Source: G963666935 sp963666935 (GTDB lineage Bacteria > Bacillota > Clostridia > Christensenellales > CAG-138). From it: 64,000 bases of DNA. The stretch lies in the NCBI GenBank assembly GCA_963666935.1, contig OY762936.1, positions 186,001 through 250,000 of the forward strand. Reading direction: 5' to 3'. This document shows, piece after piece, positions 34,346-42,714 of the stretch; position 1 is the stretch's first letter, and the number at the start of each line of letters is the position of its first letter. The translations under genes were made by a program, and so were the position numbers. The notes below the pieces were generated by a model. That model searched no databases. It worked only from the letters and a program-made list of their open reading frames with translations, and was not told where the DNA came from.

Positions 34346-35298
34346 CGGTGCTTTCGCTGCTTTTGGGGCTGCTCATTGGGCTGCTCCTTATTTGGCTACT
34401 GACGGGGTACGCCTGTTTTGTCCGGGCCATCCGCCGCAGGCGGCGTGTGGAGCTGGATCCTCTCAAAGCCATTGCCCGCAAGCCCCGGGCCGCCTTTCTG
34501 CCTCAGATCCGGGAAGGTATTGAATGGATTGAGGCGCAGCATACTCAATGGATATCCATCCAAAGCCGGGATGGACTTTCTCTTTATGCCCGGCTGTTCG
34601 AGAGGGAAAACGCACGGGGTACCGCGCTGCTCTTCCATGGCTACCGCTGCTGTGCCAACATCGATTTTTGCTGCGCCGCTTCCGACTATTACCATATGGG
34701 CTTCAATTTGCTCTTGGTGGACCAGCGCGCCCATGGCCGCAGCGAAGGCGAGTACTTGGGCTTTGGCGTGACAGAACGCTTCGACTGTCTAGACTGGGCA
34801 AACGCCATGGCCTGCCGTTTCGGGCCAGATCACCCGCTGATTCTCAGCGGCGTTTCCATGGGCGCCTCCACGGTGCTTATGGCCGCCGCCCTTCCTCTGC
34901 CTGCAAGTGTTCGCTGCATCGTGGCGGATTGCGGCTATACCTCGCCTTTAGACATCCTGAAAAAAGAAATCAAGGGGTTACCCCCTTGTTTGATCCTACC
35001 TATGGTGAATTTTGTGTGTCGGCAGATCGCCGGCTACAGCCTTGCATGCTGCTCCGCTTTTGAGGCGGTGGAATCCGCCGAAGTCCCCATCTTTTTCCTC
35101 CATGGCGCAGCGGACGCCTTCGTGCCTCCCGAAATGACCCGCAAGAACTATGAATCCTGCGCCTCACAAAAGGAGCTTCTCATCATCCCCGGTGCTGGCC
35201 ACGCCATGAGCTATCTGGTGGATGGCCCGCGCTGCCGGGCCGCCGTAACGGAATTTATCGACCGGCAACTCACTCCCCAGGCCCGTACACACTCCTAA
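34342..35298 (+). CDS. Membrane-anchored alpha/beta hydrolase
   Basis: 318 residues. An N-terminal membrane helix (LSLLLGLLIGLLLIWLLTGY) is followed by a basic stretch and an alpha/beta-hydrolase fold: LLFHGYRCCANIDF (oxyanion region), GVSMGAS (nucleophile elbow), FLHGAADAFVPP (acid) and PGAGHAMSY (His). It resembles the YqkD/BAAT-like hydrolases of Bacillota; the ester or peptide substrate is unknown. The 3' end overlaps the convergent AraC-family gene by 29 bases. Confidence 0.9.
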   Translation: MTVLSLLLGLLIGLLLIWLLTGYACFVRAIRRRRRVELDPLKAIARKPRAAFLPQIREGIEWIEAQHTQWISIQSRDGLSLYARLFERENARGTALLFHGYRCCANIDFCCAASDYYHMGFNLLLVDQRAHGRSEGEYLGFGVTERFDCLDWANAMACRFGPDHPLILSGVSMGASTVLMAAALPLPASVRCIVADCGYTSPLDILKKEIKGLPPCLILPMVNFVCRQIAGYSLACCSAFEAVESAEVPIFFLHGAADAFVPPEMTRKNYESCASQKELLIIPGAGHAMSYLVDGPRCRAAVTEFIDRQLTPQARTHS

Positions 35299-36148
35299 GT
35301 GTCGGATTCTCCTGTCCGATGTCCCCCGGCGTCACGCCGAACATCTTCTTGAACGCCCGCAAAAAAGCCGAATAATCTCCAAACCCGCTCTTTTGCCCCG
35401 CCTCCAGCACCGGCGTGCCTTCCCGGATCATCTCCGCCGCCCACATGAGGCGCTTTTGCTGGATATATCGGTGGGCGCTGCAGCCCGTCATTTCCTTGAA
35501 TTTGTGCATAAGATAGGACTTGCTGATATAAAACCGCCGGGCGATGGCCACCAAAGAGAGATCACTGTTCAGATTCGCATTGATGTAACCGATGATCTCC
35601 TCCAGCTTAGGATCGCTGCGGTAAGATTCCCGGCATTCCTGCCCCTGGTCCTGCAGGGCAATGCGGTTGAGGCTCACCATGAACTGCAAAAACATGGTGC
35701 CTGCCATGAGTTCGTGGCCGAATTCCTCCGAAGCAGAGCTCTCTTCCACGGTGCTCAACTGTTTTCTCAGTGTAGGCCGCATGGCACTATCGGGACGAAG
35801 GAGCTCAAAGCTGCTCAGCTCCGCCTGCTCAAAGCACGTGCGCAAATTGTCCCCGTCCACGCTGTGCTGCCGCAAATACTCCGGCTTGATCCAAAGTATG
35901 ATGCGCTCGTATATTTCAGCCGGATCCACAATGGGCCGGTGAATCTGGTTGTGCGGGATCAAAAGAATGTCCCAAGGTTTAAGAAAATATGCCTTTCCCT
36001 CTACCACGTAAGTTACGTTGCCCGAGAGAAATACCAACACCTTGTCGAATTCATGGTAATGGTAGGCGATTTGCAGCTCTTTCCTGTCCCGTACGTGAAA
36101 CAACCGGAAATCCTCGTTCAGATACCCACGTTTGCTTTTTTCCTCCAT
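35270..36148 (-). CDS. AraC-family transcriptional regulator
   Basis: 292 residues from ATG 36148 with AAAGGAGG upstream; a longer frame to 36202 is rejected. The N-terminal cupin-like domain (YHYHEFDKVLVFLSGNVTYVV, PWDILLIPHNQIHRP) senses a small ligand, and the C-terminal double helix-turn-helix (LSLVAIARRFYISKSYLMHKF, then SGFGDYSAFLRAFKKMFGVTP) binds DNA. Ligand and targets are not apparent; the nearest divergent gene is mgsA, 460 bases away. Confidence 0.92.
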   Translation of the reverse strand: MEEKSKRGYLNEDFRLFHVRDRKELQIAYHYHEFDKVLVFLSGNVTYVVEGKAYFLKPWDILLIPHNQIHRPIVDPAEIYERIILWIKPEYLRQHSVDGDNLRTCFEQAELSSFELLRPDSAMRPTLRKQLSTVEESSASEEFGHELMAGTMFLQFMVSLNRIALQDQGQECRESYRSDPKLEEIIGYINANLNSDLSLVAIARRFYISKSYLMHKFKEMTGCSAHRYIQQKRLMWAAEMIREGTPVLEAGQKSGFGDYSAFLRAFKKMFGVTPGDIGQENPTLRSVYGPGE

Positions 36149-36609
36149 GCCGGCCTCCTTTCCCTCTTTCTTTAGATTAAAGCATTTTTTGCAATATATC
36201 AAGCCTCTTTACAAGTGAATTCGGGGTTTATGCTTAGTCACAAAGCGTAAAACCCTTGCCGTAGATCTGCGGTTTGTTTCTTATTTTCTGCGGCATCTGA
36301 ATGCGAGTTTTTCGCATTTTAAGCATCTCACTTTTTTAAAACGCAGGGGAAACTTAATACGCTGCGCAAAATCGTGGGAACGCTAATGGGTTGATGTGCG
36401 TCAGGATCCCAATAGCCCTCCCCTCGCAAGGGGCTGTTTTTTTTATAGCTGAAAGGAAAGATTTTCGGAATCGACGCTGAGCAGCTTTATCCTTCCTGAT
36501 GGTCTGCGTCGCTAGGTTTGGCTTGGTTTACATCTTTGGTTTGTCATGCTATCATATGGTGAAGTAATGTATCTTCATCAAAATTGCATTTATATGGAAG
36601 GTGATCAAC
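36149..36609. other. Gene-free interval with candidate structured RNA
   Basis: No protein gene fits here. On the plus strand I see hairpin ATGCGA/TCGCAT (about 36301-36317), CGCAG paired with CTGCG (about 36342-36366), TGGGA-ACGC paired with GCGT...TCCCA (about 36375-36411), and an intrinsic terminator at 36413-36444 although no plus-strand gene precedes it. This would fit a small RNA or a mgsA leader regulator. I could not match a known riboswitch class. Confidence 0.4.
36413..36444 (+). terminator. Intrinsic terminator without an upstream gene
   Basis: AGCCC (36414-36418) pairs with GGGCT (36431-36435) and is followed by eight Ts (36437-36444). It lies 165 bases upstream of mgsA. Confidence 0.7.
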
Positions 36610-37038
36610 ATGGATAGACTCAAGCAGCCAAAAAAAATAGCTTTAATTGCGCATGACAACATGAAAGTGAGCCTCTGCGATTGGTGTGATTTCAATCAAG
36701 GGACCTTAAGCCGGCATCATCTTTGCGGCACAGGCACAACCGCGGCTCTGATCTCCCAAAAGACCGGCCTCTCTGTTGAGGCCTTCAACAGCGGCCCTTT
36801 AGGCGGCGATCAGCAGATCGGCAGCCGCATTGCAGAGGGTGACATTGATATCGTAATTTTTTTCAGTGATCCGCTCACGGCACAACCTCACGACGTTGAT
36901 ATTAAAGCGCTTTTGCGAATTGCACAGGTCCGAAACATCCCAATTGCCTGTGACAGGGCAAGCGCGGATTTCATCATCAGTTCGCCGCTTCTAGAGGAAG
37001 AATATGAGCACGAACCACTTGTCCTAAAAACCTATTAA
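36610..37038 (+). CDS. mgsA: Methylglyoxal synthase
   Basis: 142 residues from ATG 36610, with GGAAGGTGAT upstream. IALIAHDNMK, LCGTGTTAALI, FNSGPLGGDQQIG (catalytic Asp) and FFSDPLTAQPHDVD (catalytic His) are diagnostic. It turns dihydroxyacetone phosphate into methylglyoxal and phosphate, relieving sugar-phosphate stress. It stands alone, about 94 bases before the chromate transporter genes. Confidence 0.95.
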   Translation: MDRLKQPKKIALIAHDNMKVSLCDWCDFNQGTLSRHHLCGTGTTAALISQKTGLSVEAFNSGPLGGDQQIGSRIAEGDIDIVIFFSDPLTAQPHDVDIKALLRIAQVRNIPIACDRASADFIISSPLLEEEYEHEPLVLKTY

Positions 37039-37131
37039 AGTATCTTGATATTGGACTTTCCTTTGTGCTGTGATAAAATATTGAAGGTCGCATAACGCAA
37101 AAGCTTTGACTATTCAGTATTGGAGCGCAGA

Positions 37132-37719
37132 ATGGAACATAATGAAAAAACGCACACCCCAGAAAATAAAAAAACCTCGCTTATCCAGCTATTTTTTGCT
37201 TTTTTGCGATTAGGTGCGCTGCTCTTTGGCGGCGGGTATGCCATGTTGCCCGTTTTGGAACGGGAATGCGTTGAGAAGCACGGATGGATCACTTGCGCAG
37301 AGATGCTGGATTTCTTCGCCATCAGCCAATGCCTCCCTGGGCTTATTGCCACCAACACCGCCACCTTTATCGGCACCAAGGAACGGGGCGTCGCAGGCGC
37401 AGCGGTTTCCGTACTGGGCGTGATTGCCGCCCCCATCGTCGTAATTCTCATAATTGCGGTGCTGCTAGCCAACTTCGCGGATATTCCCGCCGTGCAGCAT
37501 GCTTTCGGCGGTATCCGCGTGGCGGTATGCGTGCTGATCCTCAATGCGGTGATAAAGCTGATAAAAGGCAACGTAAAGAACTGGCTCGGCATTGCCCTTT
37601 GCGTGGCGGCCTTTGCGCTAATCGCTCTGTTTTCCATTTCACCGGCATTTGTGGTGCTGGGCGCTGCCCTTGTGGGCATCGGTAAAGGCAGCATCGAGAA
37701 AAGGAGCCATTGCGGATGA
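37132..37719 (+). CDS. Chromate transporter family, N-type half protein
   Basis: 195 residues from ATG 37132 with GGAG six bases upstream. FFAFLRLGALLFGGGYAMLPVLERE and QCLPGLIATNTATFIG are the ChrA half-domain signature. Bacterial ChrA is often one 400-residue protein of two such halves; here the halves are separate genes (short-chain CHR pair). The pair is thought to work as a heterodimer exporting chromate or another oxyanion. The stop overlaps the second gene (ATGA). Confidence 0.92.
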   Translation: MEHNEKTHTPENKKTSLIQLFFAFLRLGALLFGGGYAMLPVLERECVEKHGWITCAEMLDFFAISQCLPGLIATNTATFIGTKERGVAGAAVSVLGVIAAPIVVILIIAVLLANFADIPAVQHAFGGIRVAVCVLILNAVIKLIKGNVKNWLGIALCVAAFALIALFSISPAFVVLGAALVGIGKGSIEKRSHCG

Positions 37720-38279
37720 ATACGTATCTTGCCCTTTTTTTTGAGTTTTTTAAGACCGGTCTCTTTGCAGTGGGCGGCGGCCTTGCAGCGTTGCCCTTCC
37801 TCTCCGAAATGGCCGAGCATTACACCTGGTTCACCAAGCACCAGCTGGCCGATATGGTGGCCGTTGCGGAATCCACCCCTGGCCCAATCGGCATCAACGC
37901 CGCCACCTATGCGGGCTATAATGCCGCAGGCGTTTGGGGCGCGGTGATCGCCTCCATATCCACGGTGCTTCCCGCCTTTATCATCATCCTTTTCGTATCC
38001 AAAGCGTTTGCGAAATATAAGGAGCAACCTTTGGTGCAAAGCGCCTTTTCCACCATTCGCCCTGCTGTGGCCGGCCTTATCGCCGCCGCCTGCTGGTCCA
38101 TGATGTCCATTGCCATGTTCGATCTGTCCGCCTTGGGTCATGCGGATTTTATCAGCCCCAAGAACCTGATTCTTTTCGCGGCGCTGATGGTTCTAACCAA
38201 CCTGAAGAAGCTAAAGAAGCTGCATCCTGCAACTTTTATCGGCATCGCTGCCGCGATTGGAATCGTATTTCGATTTTAA
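37716..38279 (+). CDS. Chromate transporter family, second half protein
   Basis: 187 residues from ATG 37716, inside the ATGA overlap with its partner gene and with AAAGGAG upstream. FFEFFKTGLFAVGGGLAALPFLSEM and ESTPGPIGINAATYAGY match the ChrA half-domain. It should pair with the preceding half to form the transporter. Real substrate in an anaerobe may not be chromate. Confidence 0.92.
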   Translation: MNTYLALFFEFFKTGLFAVGGGLAALPFLSEMAEHYTWFTKHQLADMVAVAESTPGPIGINAATYAGYNAAGVWGAVIASISTVLPAFIIILFVSKAFAKYKEQPLVQSAFSTIRPAVAGLIAAACWSMMSIAMFDLSALGHADFISPKNLILFAALMVLTNLKKLKKLHPATFIGIAAAIGIVFRF

Positions 38280-38287
38280 GGAGTCTT

Positions 38288-39109
38288 ATGTTTCTCTGCC
38301 CATTGTTCAGCGGCTCATCGGGAAATGCAGCGGTTGTGGATACACCGGGCGCACGCCTGCTCATTGATGCGGGCAAGCCCGGACGCTCCCTGCTCGCTGC
38401 TCTGGCAGCCGCTGAAATTCCACCGGAAAGTATAAACGCCATTCTCGTCACCCATGAGCACTCCGACCACGTTCAGGGGGCGGGGGTGCTTTCGCGCAAA
38501 TTCTCAATTCCCGTTTACGCCAACGCAGGTACCTGGCTGGGCATGTCCCCCTTGATTGGGGAAGTCGCGTCCCGGAATATTCGAGTCTTTGAAACCGGGA
38601 GAGACTTTTACATCGGCAATACTAACATACTGCCCTTTAAAACGCCTCATGACGCTAAGGAATCCGTAGGTTATGCCATCAGCGCCGGCGGCCGCAGAAT
38701 TTCCCTGCTCACCGACGTGGGGCATGTGGACGCCCGGCTTCTATCCTATGTGGAGGGCTCCGACCTGCTCATGATTGAAGCCAATCACGACGCAGACATG
38801 GTCAAGGCCTGTTCTTACCCCTATGCCACCAAGCGCCGCATCCTCTCGGATAAGGGCCACCTTTCCAACGAAAGCTGCGGGAAGGCTCTGGCGAAGCTTT
38901 ATCTTTCCGGCGTGCATTGCGCCATTCTCGCGCACCTGAGCAGAGAAAACAACTTCGAGTCCTTGGCTCTGGCCACTGTGCGGGACGAGCTGAACAAAGA
39001 AGATATCCCCGACGAAGCGCTGGCCCTGTGCGTAGCCCATCGGGAACAAGTCACCGGCGTCTTTACTGTGGAGGAAACACATGCATATCAAGGTCATTTG
39101 TGTGGGTAA
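38288..39109 (+). CDS. MBL-fold hydrolase, WalJ/YycJ-like
   Basis: 273 residues. FSGSSGNAAVVD and THEHSDHVQG supply the metallo-beta-lactamase-fold zinc ligands, with LLTDVGHVD and LAHLSREN later. This is the YycJ/WalJ branch of exonuclease-like MBL proteins found near rlmH in many Firmicutes, here without walRK. TAAGGAG precedes the ATG. The 3' end overlaps rlmH by 29 bases. Confidence 0.9.
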   Translation: MFLCPLFSGSSGNAAVVDTPGARLLIDAGKPGRSLLAALAAAEIPPESINAILVTHEHSDHVQGAGVLSRKFSIPVYANAGTWLGMSPLIGEVASRNIRVFETGRDFYIGNTNILPFKTPHDAKESVGYAISAGGRRISLLTDVGHVDARLLSYVEGSDLLMIEANHDADMVKACSYPYATKRRILSDKGHLSNESCGKALAKLYLSGVHCAILAHLSRENNFESLALATVRDELNKEDIPDEALALCVAHREQVTGVFTVEETHAYQGHLCG

Positions 39110-39560
39110 GCTCAAGGAGCATTTTTACAAAGACGCTGTGAAAGAGTTTGCCAAGCGGCTTTCCCGCTATACAGAGCTCACAATTCTGGAAATCCCCGAT
39201 GAACCGGCGCCCGAGCAGCTTTCCCCTGCGCAAAAGGAACAAGTTAAAGCAACGGAAGGCCGGCGCATCCTCGGCCATATCGGCCCGCAAGAGCAGGTGA
39301 TTGCCATGGAAATCAGGGGCGAAACACTCTCCTCTCCCCAGTTTGCCACAGCCATGGCTCACTGGATGAACGAAGGCAAAAGCCGCTTTTGTTTTGTAGT
39401 GGGCGGTTCGCTTGGCCTTTCCGGCGAAGTTCTGGAGCGAGCGAACTTCTCGTTGAGCTTCGGCAGCCTAACTTTTTCCCATCAGCTTTTTCGCGTCATG
39501 CTTTTAGAACAGATCTACCGCGCCTTCAAAATTCATAGCGGCGAACCATACCACAAGTAA
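39081..39560 (+). CDS. rlmH: 23S rRNA pseudouridine-1915 N3-methyltransferase
   Basis: 159 residues, full length for the SPOUT-class enzyme. MHIKVICVGKLKE opens the protein; FVVGGSLGLSGEVLERANFS forms the knotted cofactor site, and FRVMLLEQIYRAFKIHSGEPYHK is the conserved C-terminus. It methylates pseudouridine 1915 in helix 69 of 23S rRNA. It starts within the WalJ-like gene, behind GTGGAGG. Confidence 0.97.
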   Translation: MHIKVICVGKLKEHFYKDAVKEFAKRLSRYTELTILEIPDEPAPEQLSPAQKEQVKATEGRRILGHIGPQEQVIAMEIRGETLSSPQFATAMAHWMNEGKSRFCFVVGGSLGLSGEVLERANFSLSFGSLTFSHQLFRVMLLEQIYRAFKIHSGEPYHK

Positions 39561-39767
39561 GAACATCGGTCTATTTCCCCCTATCCGTGCGTATCCGTAC
39601 AATTGTAACGGATGCATATGGGTTTCACGTCACGTCTATTTCCCTTTTTTTACTAAAAAGGCATCCGCGTGGTGAAAATGTCGGCAGAGGCCCCTAGCGC
39701 AACGCGGCGGCCGCCTCCATTTCGGAAACGCCCGCCGCATGATTAAATCCCTGTCACAAAAGGCTAC

Positions 39768-40748
39768 TTAAACATACTTCTCATACTTAGCGTAGAGCAC
39801 CACATATCCATCGCTCCCGCCCCGCACGGACAAGGTAGCCGACACAATAAGCATTACGCCTTCATACTTGGCATAGATCGTACGAATATGGTTGCCAAAA
39901 TAGTCGCGGATTTCTCCCAGCTTCTGGCCCTTCTTAACGACTTCACCCACTTTCACGGAGGGATCCGCATACCAGCAACCGCCCTCTTCTGTCATTTCGT
40001 AAACCCGCTCAGTGCTTATCTGGGGCTTATACTTGTAGGGTTCCTTTGGGCTATGGAGTATATTCATATGCCGCATGAGGTTCCTTGCATCCTTCTTGTA
40101 GAGATCCTTGTCCTCTTCGCTCCAGCCGCCGCCGTCGCCGCGCTCCGCACAAACTCCCGGAATACCCTTCTCCTTGGCCGCGTAGTTGTATGCTCCAACC
40201 TCATCCCTAGAACGAAGGAGGTAGGGAACACCCATCGCCATAGCACCTGCCAGAGATTTTTGATAAGTTTCCTCGCTGCAAGCTCCTGCGACATAGGTGT
40301 GCGGGTACAGATAGTTCAAATAGCCGCCGGCGTGTAAATCCAAGCAGAAGTCCACCTTGATCAGAATCTCATTCCAGAAAAATGTGGCGATTTTTTCCGC
40401 CACCGTACCGTTGGGATTGGGCGGATAAATGCGGTTCGGGTTCATGTTGTCCTTTGCTGAAGCACGGGACAGGCCGCTGAGGAAAATGTCCAGAGATAGC
40501 GGATGTGTCAGAACCACTTGCCCGCTCATTTCGGCAGGATTTAACTCAGCGCTCAATTCAATAGCCGCCTGTATGCCTGGGTATTCTCCGCCGTGCAAAC
40601 CCGAATTCACCAGAAGGGTCTGGCCCGGCTCTTTCCCGTTGATAAACGTAGCAGGAATTTTTTCTTCCGTTCCTGGAACTGAAAGCATTATGTTTACTTT
40701 CTCGCCAGCCGGAATCTCAAGCCCAGCAATATTCCATTGCTTCTTCAT
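39768..40748 (-). CDS. Succinylglutamate desuccinylase/aspartoacylase-family hydrolase
   Basis: 326 residues of the M14-like AstE/AspA group. Zinc ligands HGGEYPG and the later DLHAGGYLNYLYPH are clear, followed by the substrate-site segment IPGVCAERGDGGGW and a C-terminal beta-rich domain (VGEVVKKGQKLGEIRDYFGN). It should remove an acyl group from an N-acyl amino acid or similar compound. GGAGGTACTACTTA lies upstream of the ATG. It is monocistronic with its own promoter. Confidence 0.9.
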   Translation of the reverse strand: MKKQWNIAGLEIPAGEKVNIMLSVPGTEEKIPATFINGKEPGQTLLVNSGLHGGEYPGIQAAIELSAELNPAEMSGQVVLTHPLSLDIFLSGLSRASAKDNMNPNRIYPPNPNGTVAEKIATFFWNEILIKVDFCLDLHAGGYLNYLYPHTYVAGACSEETYQKSLAGAMAMGVPYLLRSRDEVGAYNYAAKEKGIPGVCAERGDGGGWSEEDKDLYKKDARNLMRHMNILHSPKEPYKYKPQISTERVYEMTEEGGCWYADPSVKVGEVVKKGQKLGEIRDYFGNHIRTIYAKYEGVMLIVSATLSVRGGSDGYVVLYAKYEKYV

Positions 40749-40854
40749 TAAGTAGTACCTCCGTTTATAATTATTATTGATAATAGGTTTGTACTAAAAA
40801 AAGGGTACGTGCCACAAAATAATTTTTTGTGCAATTTAATTTAACTCCATTAAA

Positions 40855-40883
40855 AGTTTATTAACTTGTATTACCCCTGTCAA
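40855..40883 (-). promoter_or_regulatory. Promoter of the deacylase gene
   Basis: On the minus strand TTGACA (40883-40878), 17 bases, then TAAACT (40860-40855). Confidence 0.65.
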
Positions 40884-40990
40884 TAAACAATGTTTACGTA
40901 AATTTTACTGTTTTTGCGTCAAATTTACACATTGCTCTCCCTGCGTGCGCGCATCTGCGCGTTTTGCTCTCCTAGGTTTTTCCCTGCCTG

Positions 40991-41019
40991 TTGACTTTAA
41001 TCCCCGTTTTCATCATAAT
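40991..41019 (+). promoter_or_regulatory. Promoter of glnS
   Basis: TTGACT (40991-40996), 17 bases, then CATAAT (41014-41019). No T-box motif is seen between it and the gene. Confidence 0.65.
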
Positions 41020-41060
41020 AAAGAAAATCGACTTGTGTTTATTGAAAGGGCGGATTAGGA

Positions 41061-42695
41061 ATGGAAGAGATTCGCGCACCAAAAAACTTCATTGAGGAAA
41101 TGATTGAGCAGGACATCGCCGAGAAGGGCCTGGCCCATATTCAGACCCGTTTTCCTCCCGAACCCAACGGTTATTTGCATATCGGCCACGCCAAGGCGTT
41201 GTGCATCGACTTTTCCATAGCCGAAAAGTTCGGCGGCAGCTGCAATTTGCGCTATGACGATACCAACCCCACCAAAGAGGATGAGGAATACGTAGACGCC
41301 ATCCAAGAGGATATTGCCTGGCTAGGCTTCCACTGGGCCAATGTGTTCTATGGCTCCGACTACTTTGACACCTGCTACGAAATGGCGGTGAAGCTCATTA
41401 AAAAGGGTGTCGCTTTCGTATGCGATCTGGGTCGTGACCAAATTCGGGAATACCGCGGAACCCTCACCGAGCCCGGAAAAAATAGCCCCTGGCGGGATCG
41501 TTCCGTTGAGGAGAATCTGAACCTGTTTGAGCGGATGAAAAACGGTGAGTTCCCCGACGGCAGCCGTACACTGCGAGCAAAAATCGATATGGCATCCCCC
41601 AACATCAATCTGCGTGACCCCGCCATGTACCGCATCATCCACATGAGCCACCATCATCAGGGCGACAAGTGGTGCATCTATCCCATGTACGACTTCGCCC
41701 ACCCAATTCAGGATGCCATCGAGGGTGTCACCCACTCCCTTTGTTCTCTGGAATATGAGGCGCACCGCCCCCTGTACGACTGGGTTGTGGAGCAGTGCGA
41801 ATTCTCTCATAGGCCTCGGCAAATCGAATTTGCCCGGCTGAACCTCACCAATACCGTCATGAGTAAGCGCCTCCTCCGCAGCTTGGTGGAAGAGGGCCGG
41901 GTGACCGGCTGGGATGATCCTCGGATGCCCACTCTCTGCGGCCTGCGACGCCGGGGTTATACCCCCGAGTCCATTCGGGATTTCATCTTTCGTGTGGGTG
42001 TTGCCAAAGCCGATTCTACCGTGGAAACCGCCATGCTGGAACACTGCGTCCGGGAAGACCTCAACGCTCATGCCCACCGCATGATGGCCGTGTTGGATCC
42101 CCTCAAGGTGATCATTGAGAACTGGGAAGAAGGCGAATTCGAGGATGTGGAGCTGGAATACCTCCCCGGCGGAACAGAAAAGCGCGCCTTGCGCTTCGGC
42201 CGGGAACTGTATATCGAGCGGGAGGATTTCTCCCCCAACCCGCCCCCCAAGTATTTCCGCCTGAAGCCGGATGGTGAAGTACGGCTCAAAGGCGCCTATG
42301 TTGTTCGCTGCACCGGCTACGAAACGGATGCGGACAACAACGTCACGGCCGTATACTGCACCTATGACCCCGAAACCCGGGGCGGACAATGCGAGCGCAA
42401 GGTAAAAGGCACCCTCCACTGGCTGCCCGTTGCCGATGCGATACCCGCCGAAATACGGCTTTACGAGAATCTTCTTCTGCCCGAAACGGAAGCGGGCCAG
42501 GACTTTACAAAAAGGCTCAATCCCAACTCCCTCGCCGTGGTTCAGGGCTTCATAGAGCCCGCACTGGCAGAAAAGGAGCCCGGTTACCGCTGCCAGTTCA
42601 TGCGGATGGGCTATTTCTGCGCGGATTTAGACTCTACGCCCAATAAGCCCATCTACAACCGCATCGTGGGCCTCAAGGATTCCTTTAAATTATAA
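41061..42695 (+). CDS. glnS: Glutaminyl-tRNA synthetase
   Basis: 544 residues. RFPPEPNGYLHIGHAKAL is the class I HIGH region, LRYDDTNPTKEDEEYVDAI is the GlnRS/eukaryal GluRS signature, and VMSKRLL is the KMSKS loop. The C-terminal half is the two-barrel anticodon domain of GlnRS. It charges tRNA-Gln directly with glutamine; many Bacillota lack it and use the GatCAB amidation route. gltX follows 19 bases downstream, forming a joint transcript. Confidence 0.96.
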   Translation: MEEIRAPKNFIEEMIEQDIAEKGLAHIQTRFPPEPNGYLHIGHAKALCIDFSIAEKFGGSCNLRYDDTNPTKEDEEYVDAIQEDIAWLGFHWANVFYGSDYFDTCYEMAVKLIKKGVAFVCDLGRDQIREYRGTLTEPGKNSPWRDRSVEENLNLFERMKNGEFPDGSRTLRAKIDMASPNINLRDPAMYRIIHMSHHHQGDKWCIYPMYDFAHPIQDAIEGVTHSLCSLEYEAHRPLYDWVVEQCEFSHRPRQIEFARLNLTNTVMSKRLLRSLVEEGRVTGWDDPRMPTLCGLRRRGYTPESIRDFIFRVGVAKADSTVETAMLEHCVREDLNAHAHRMMAVLDPLKVIIENWEEGEFEDVELEYLPGGTEKRALRFGRELYIEREDFSPNPPPKYFRLKPDGEVRLKGAYVVRCTGYETDADNNVTAVYCTYDPETRGGQCERKVKGTLHWLPVADAIPAEIRLYENLLLPETEAGQDFTKRLNPNSLAVVQGFIEPALAEKEPGYRCQFMRMGYFCADLDSTPNKPIYNRIVGLKDSFKL

Positions 42696-42714
42696 AGCAA
42701 CAGGAGAAATCGCC

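Larger units (their letters stand above)
40749..41060. other. AT-rich intergenic region with two divergent promoters
   Basis: It holds the minus-strand promoter of the deacylase (40855-40883) and the plus-strand promoter of glnS (40991-41019). A perfect palindrome TTTACGTAAA (about 40896-40905) lies just upstream of the minus-strand -35 box, and CACAAAA/TTTTGTG can form a hairpin in the deacylase leader (about 40813-40832). Confidence 0.5.

Noticed and set aside
36336..36412. Resemblance to a class I cyclic-di-GMP riboswitch (GGGAACGC, GGGGAAAC)
   Set aside because: The conserved core elements and their order are incomplete, so I report only an unassigned structured RNA candidate.
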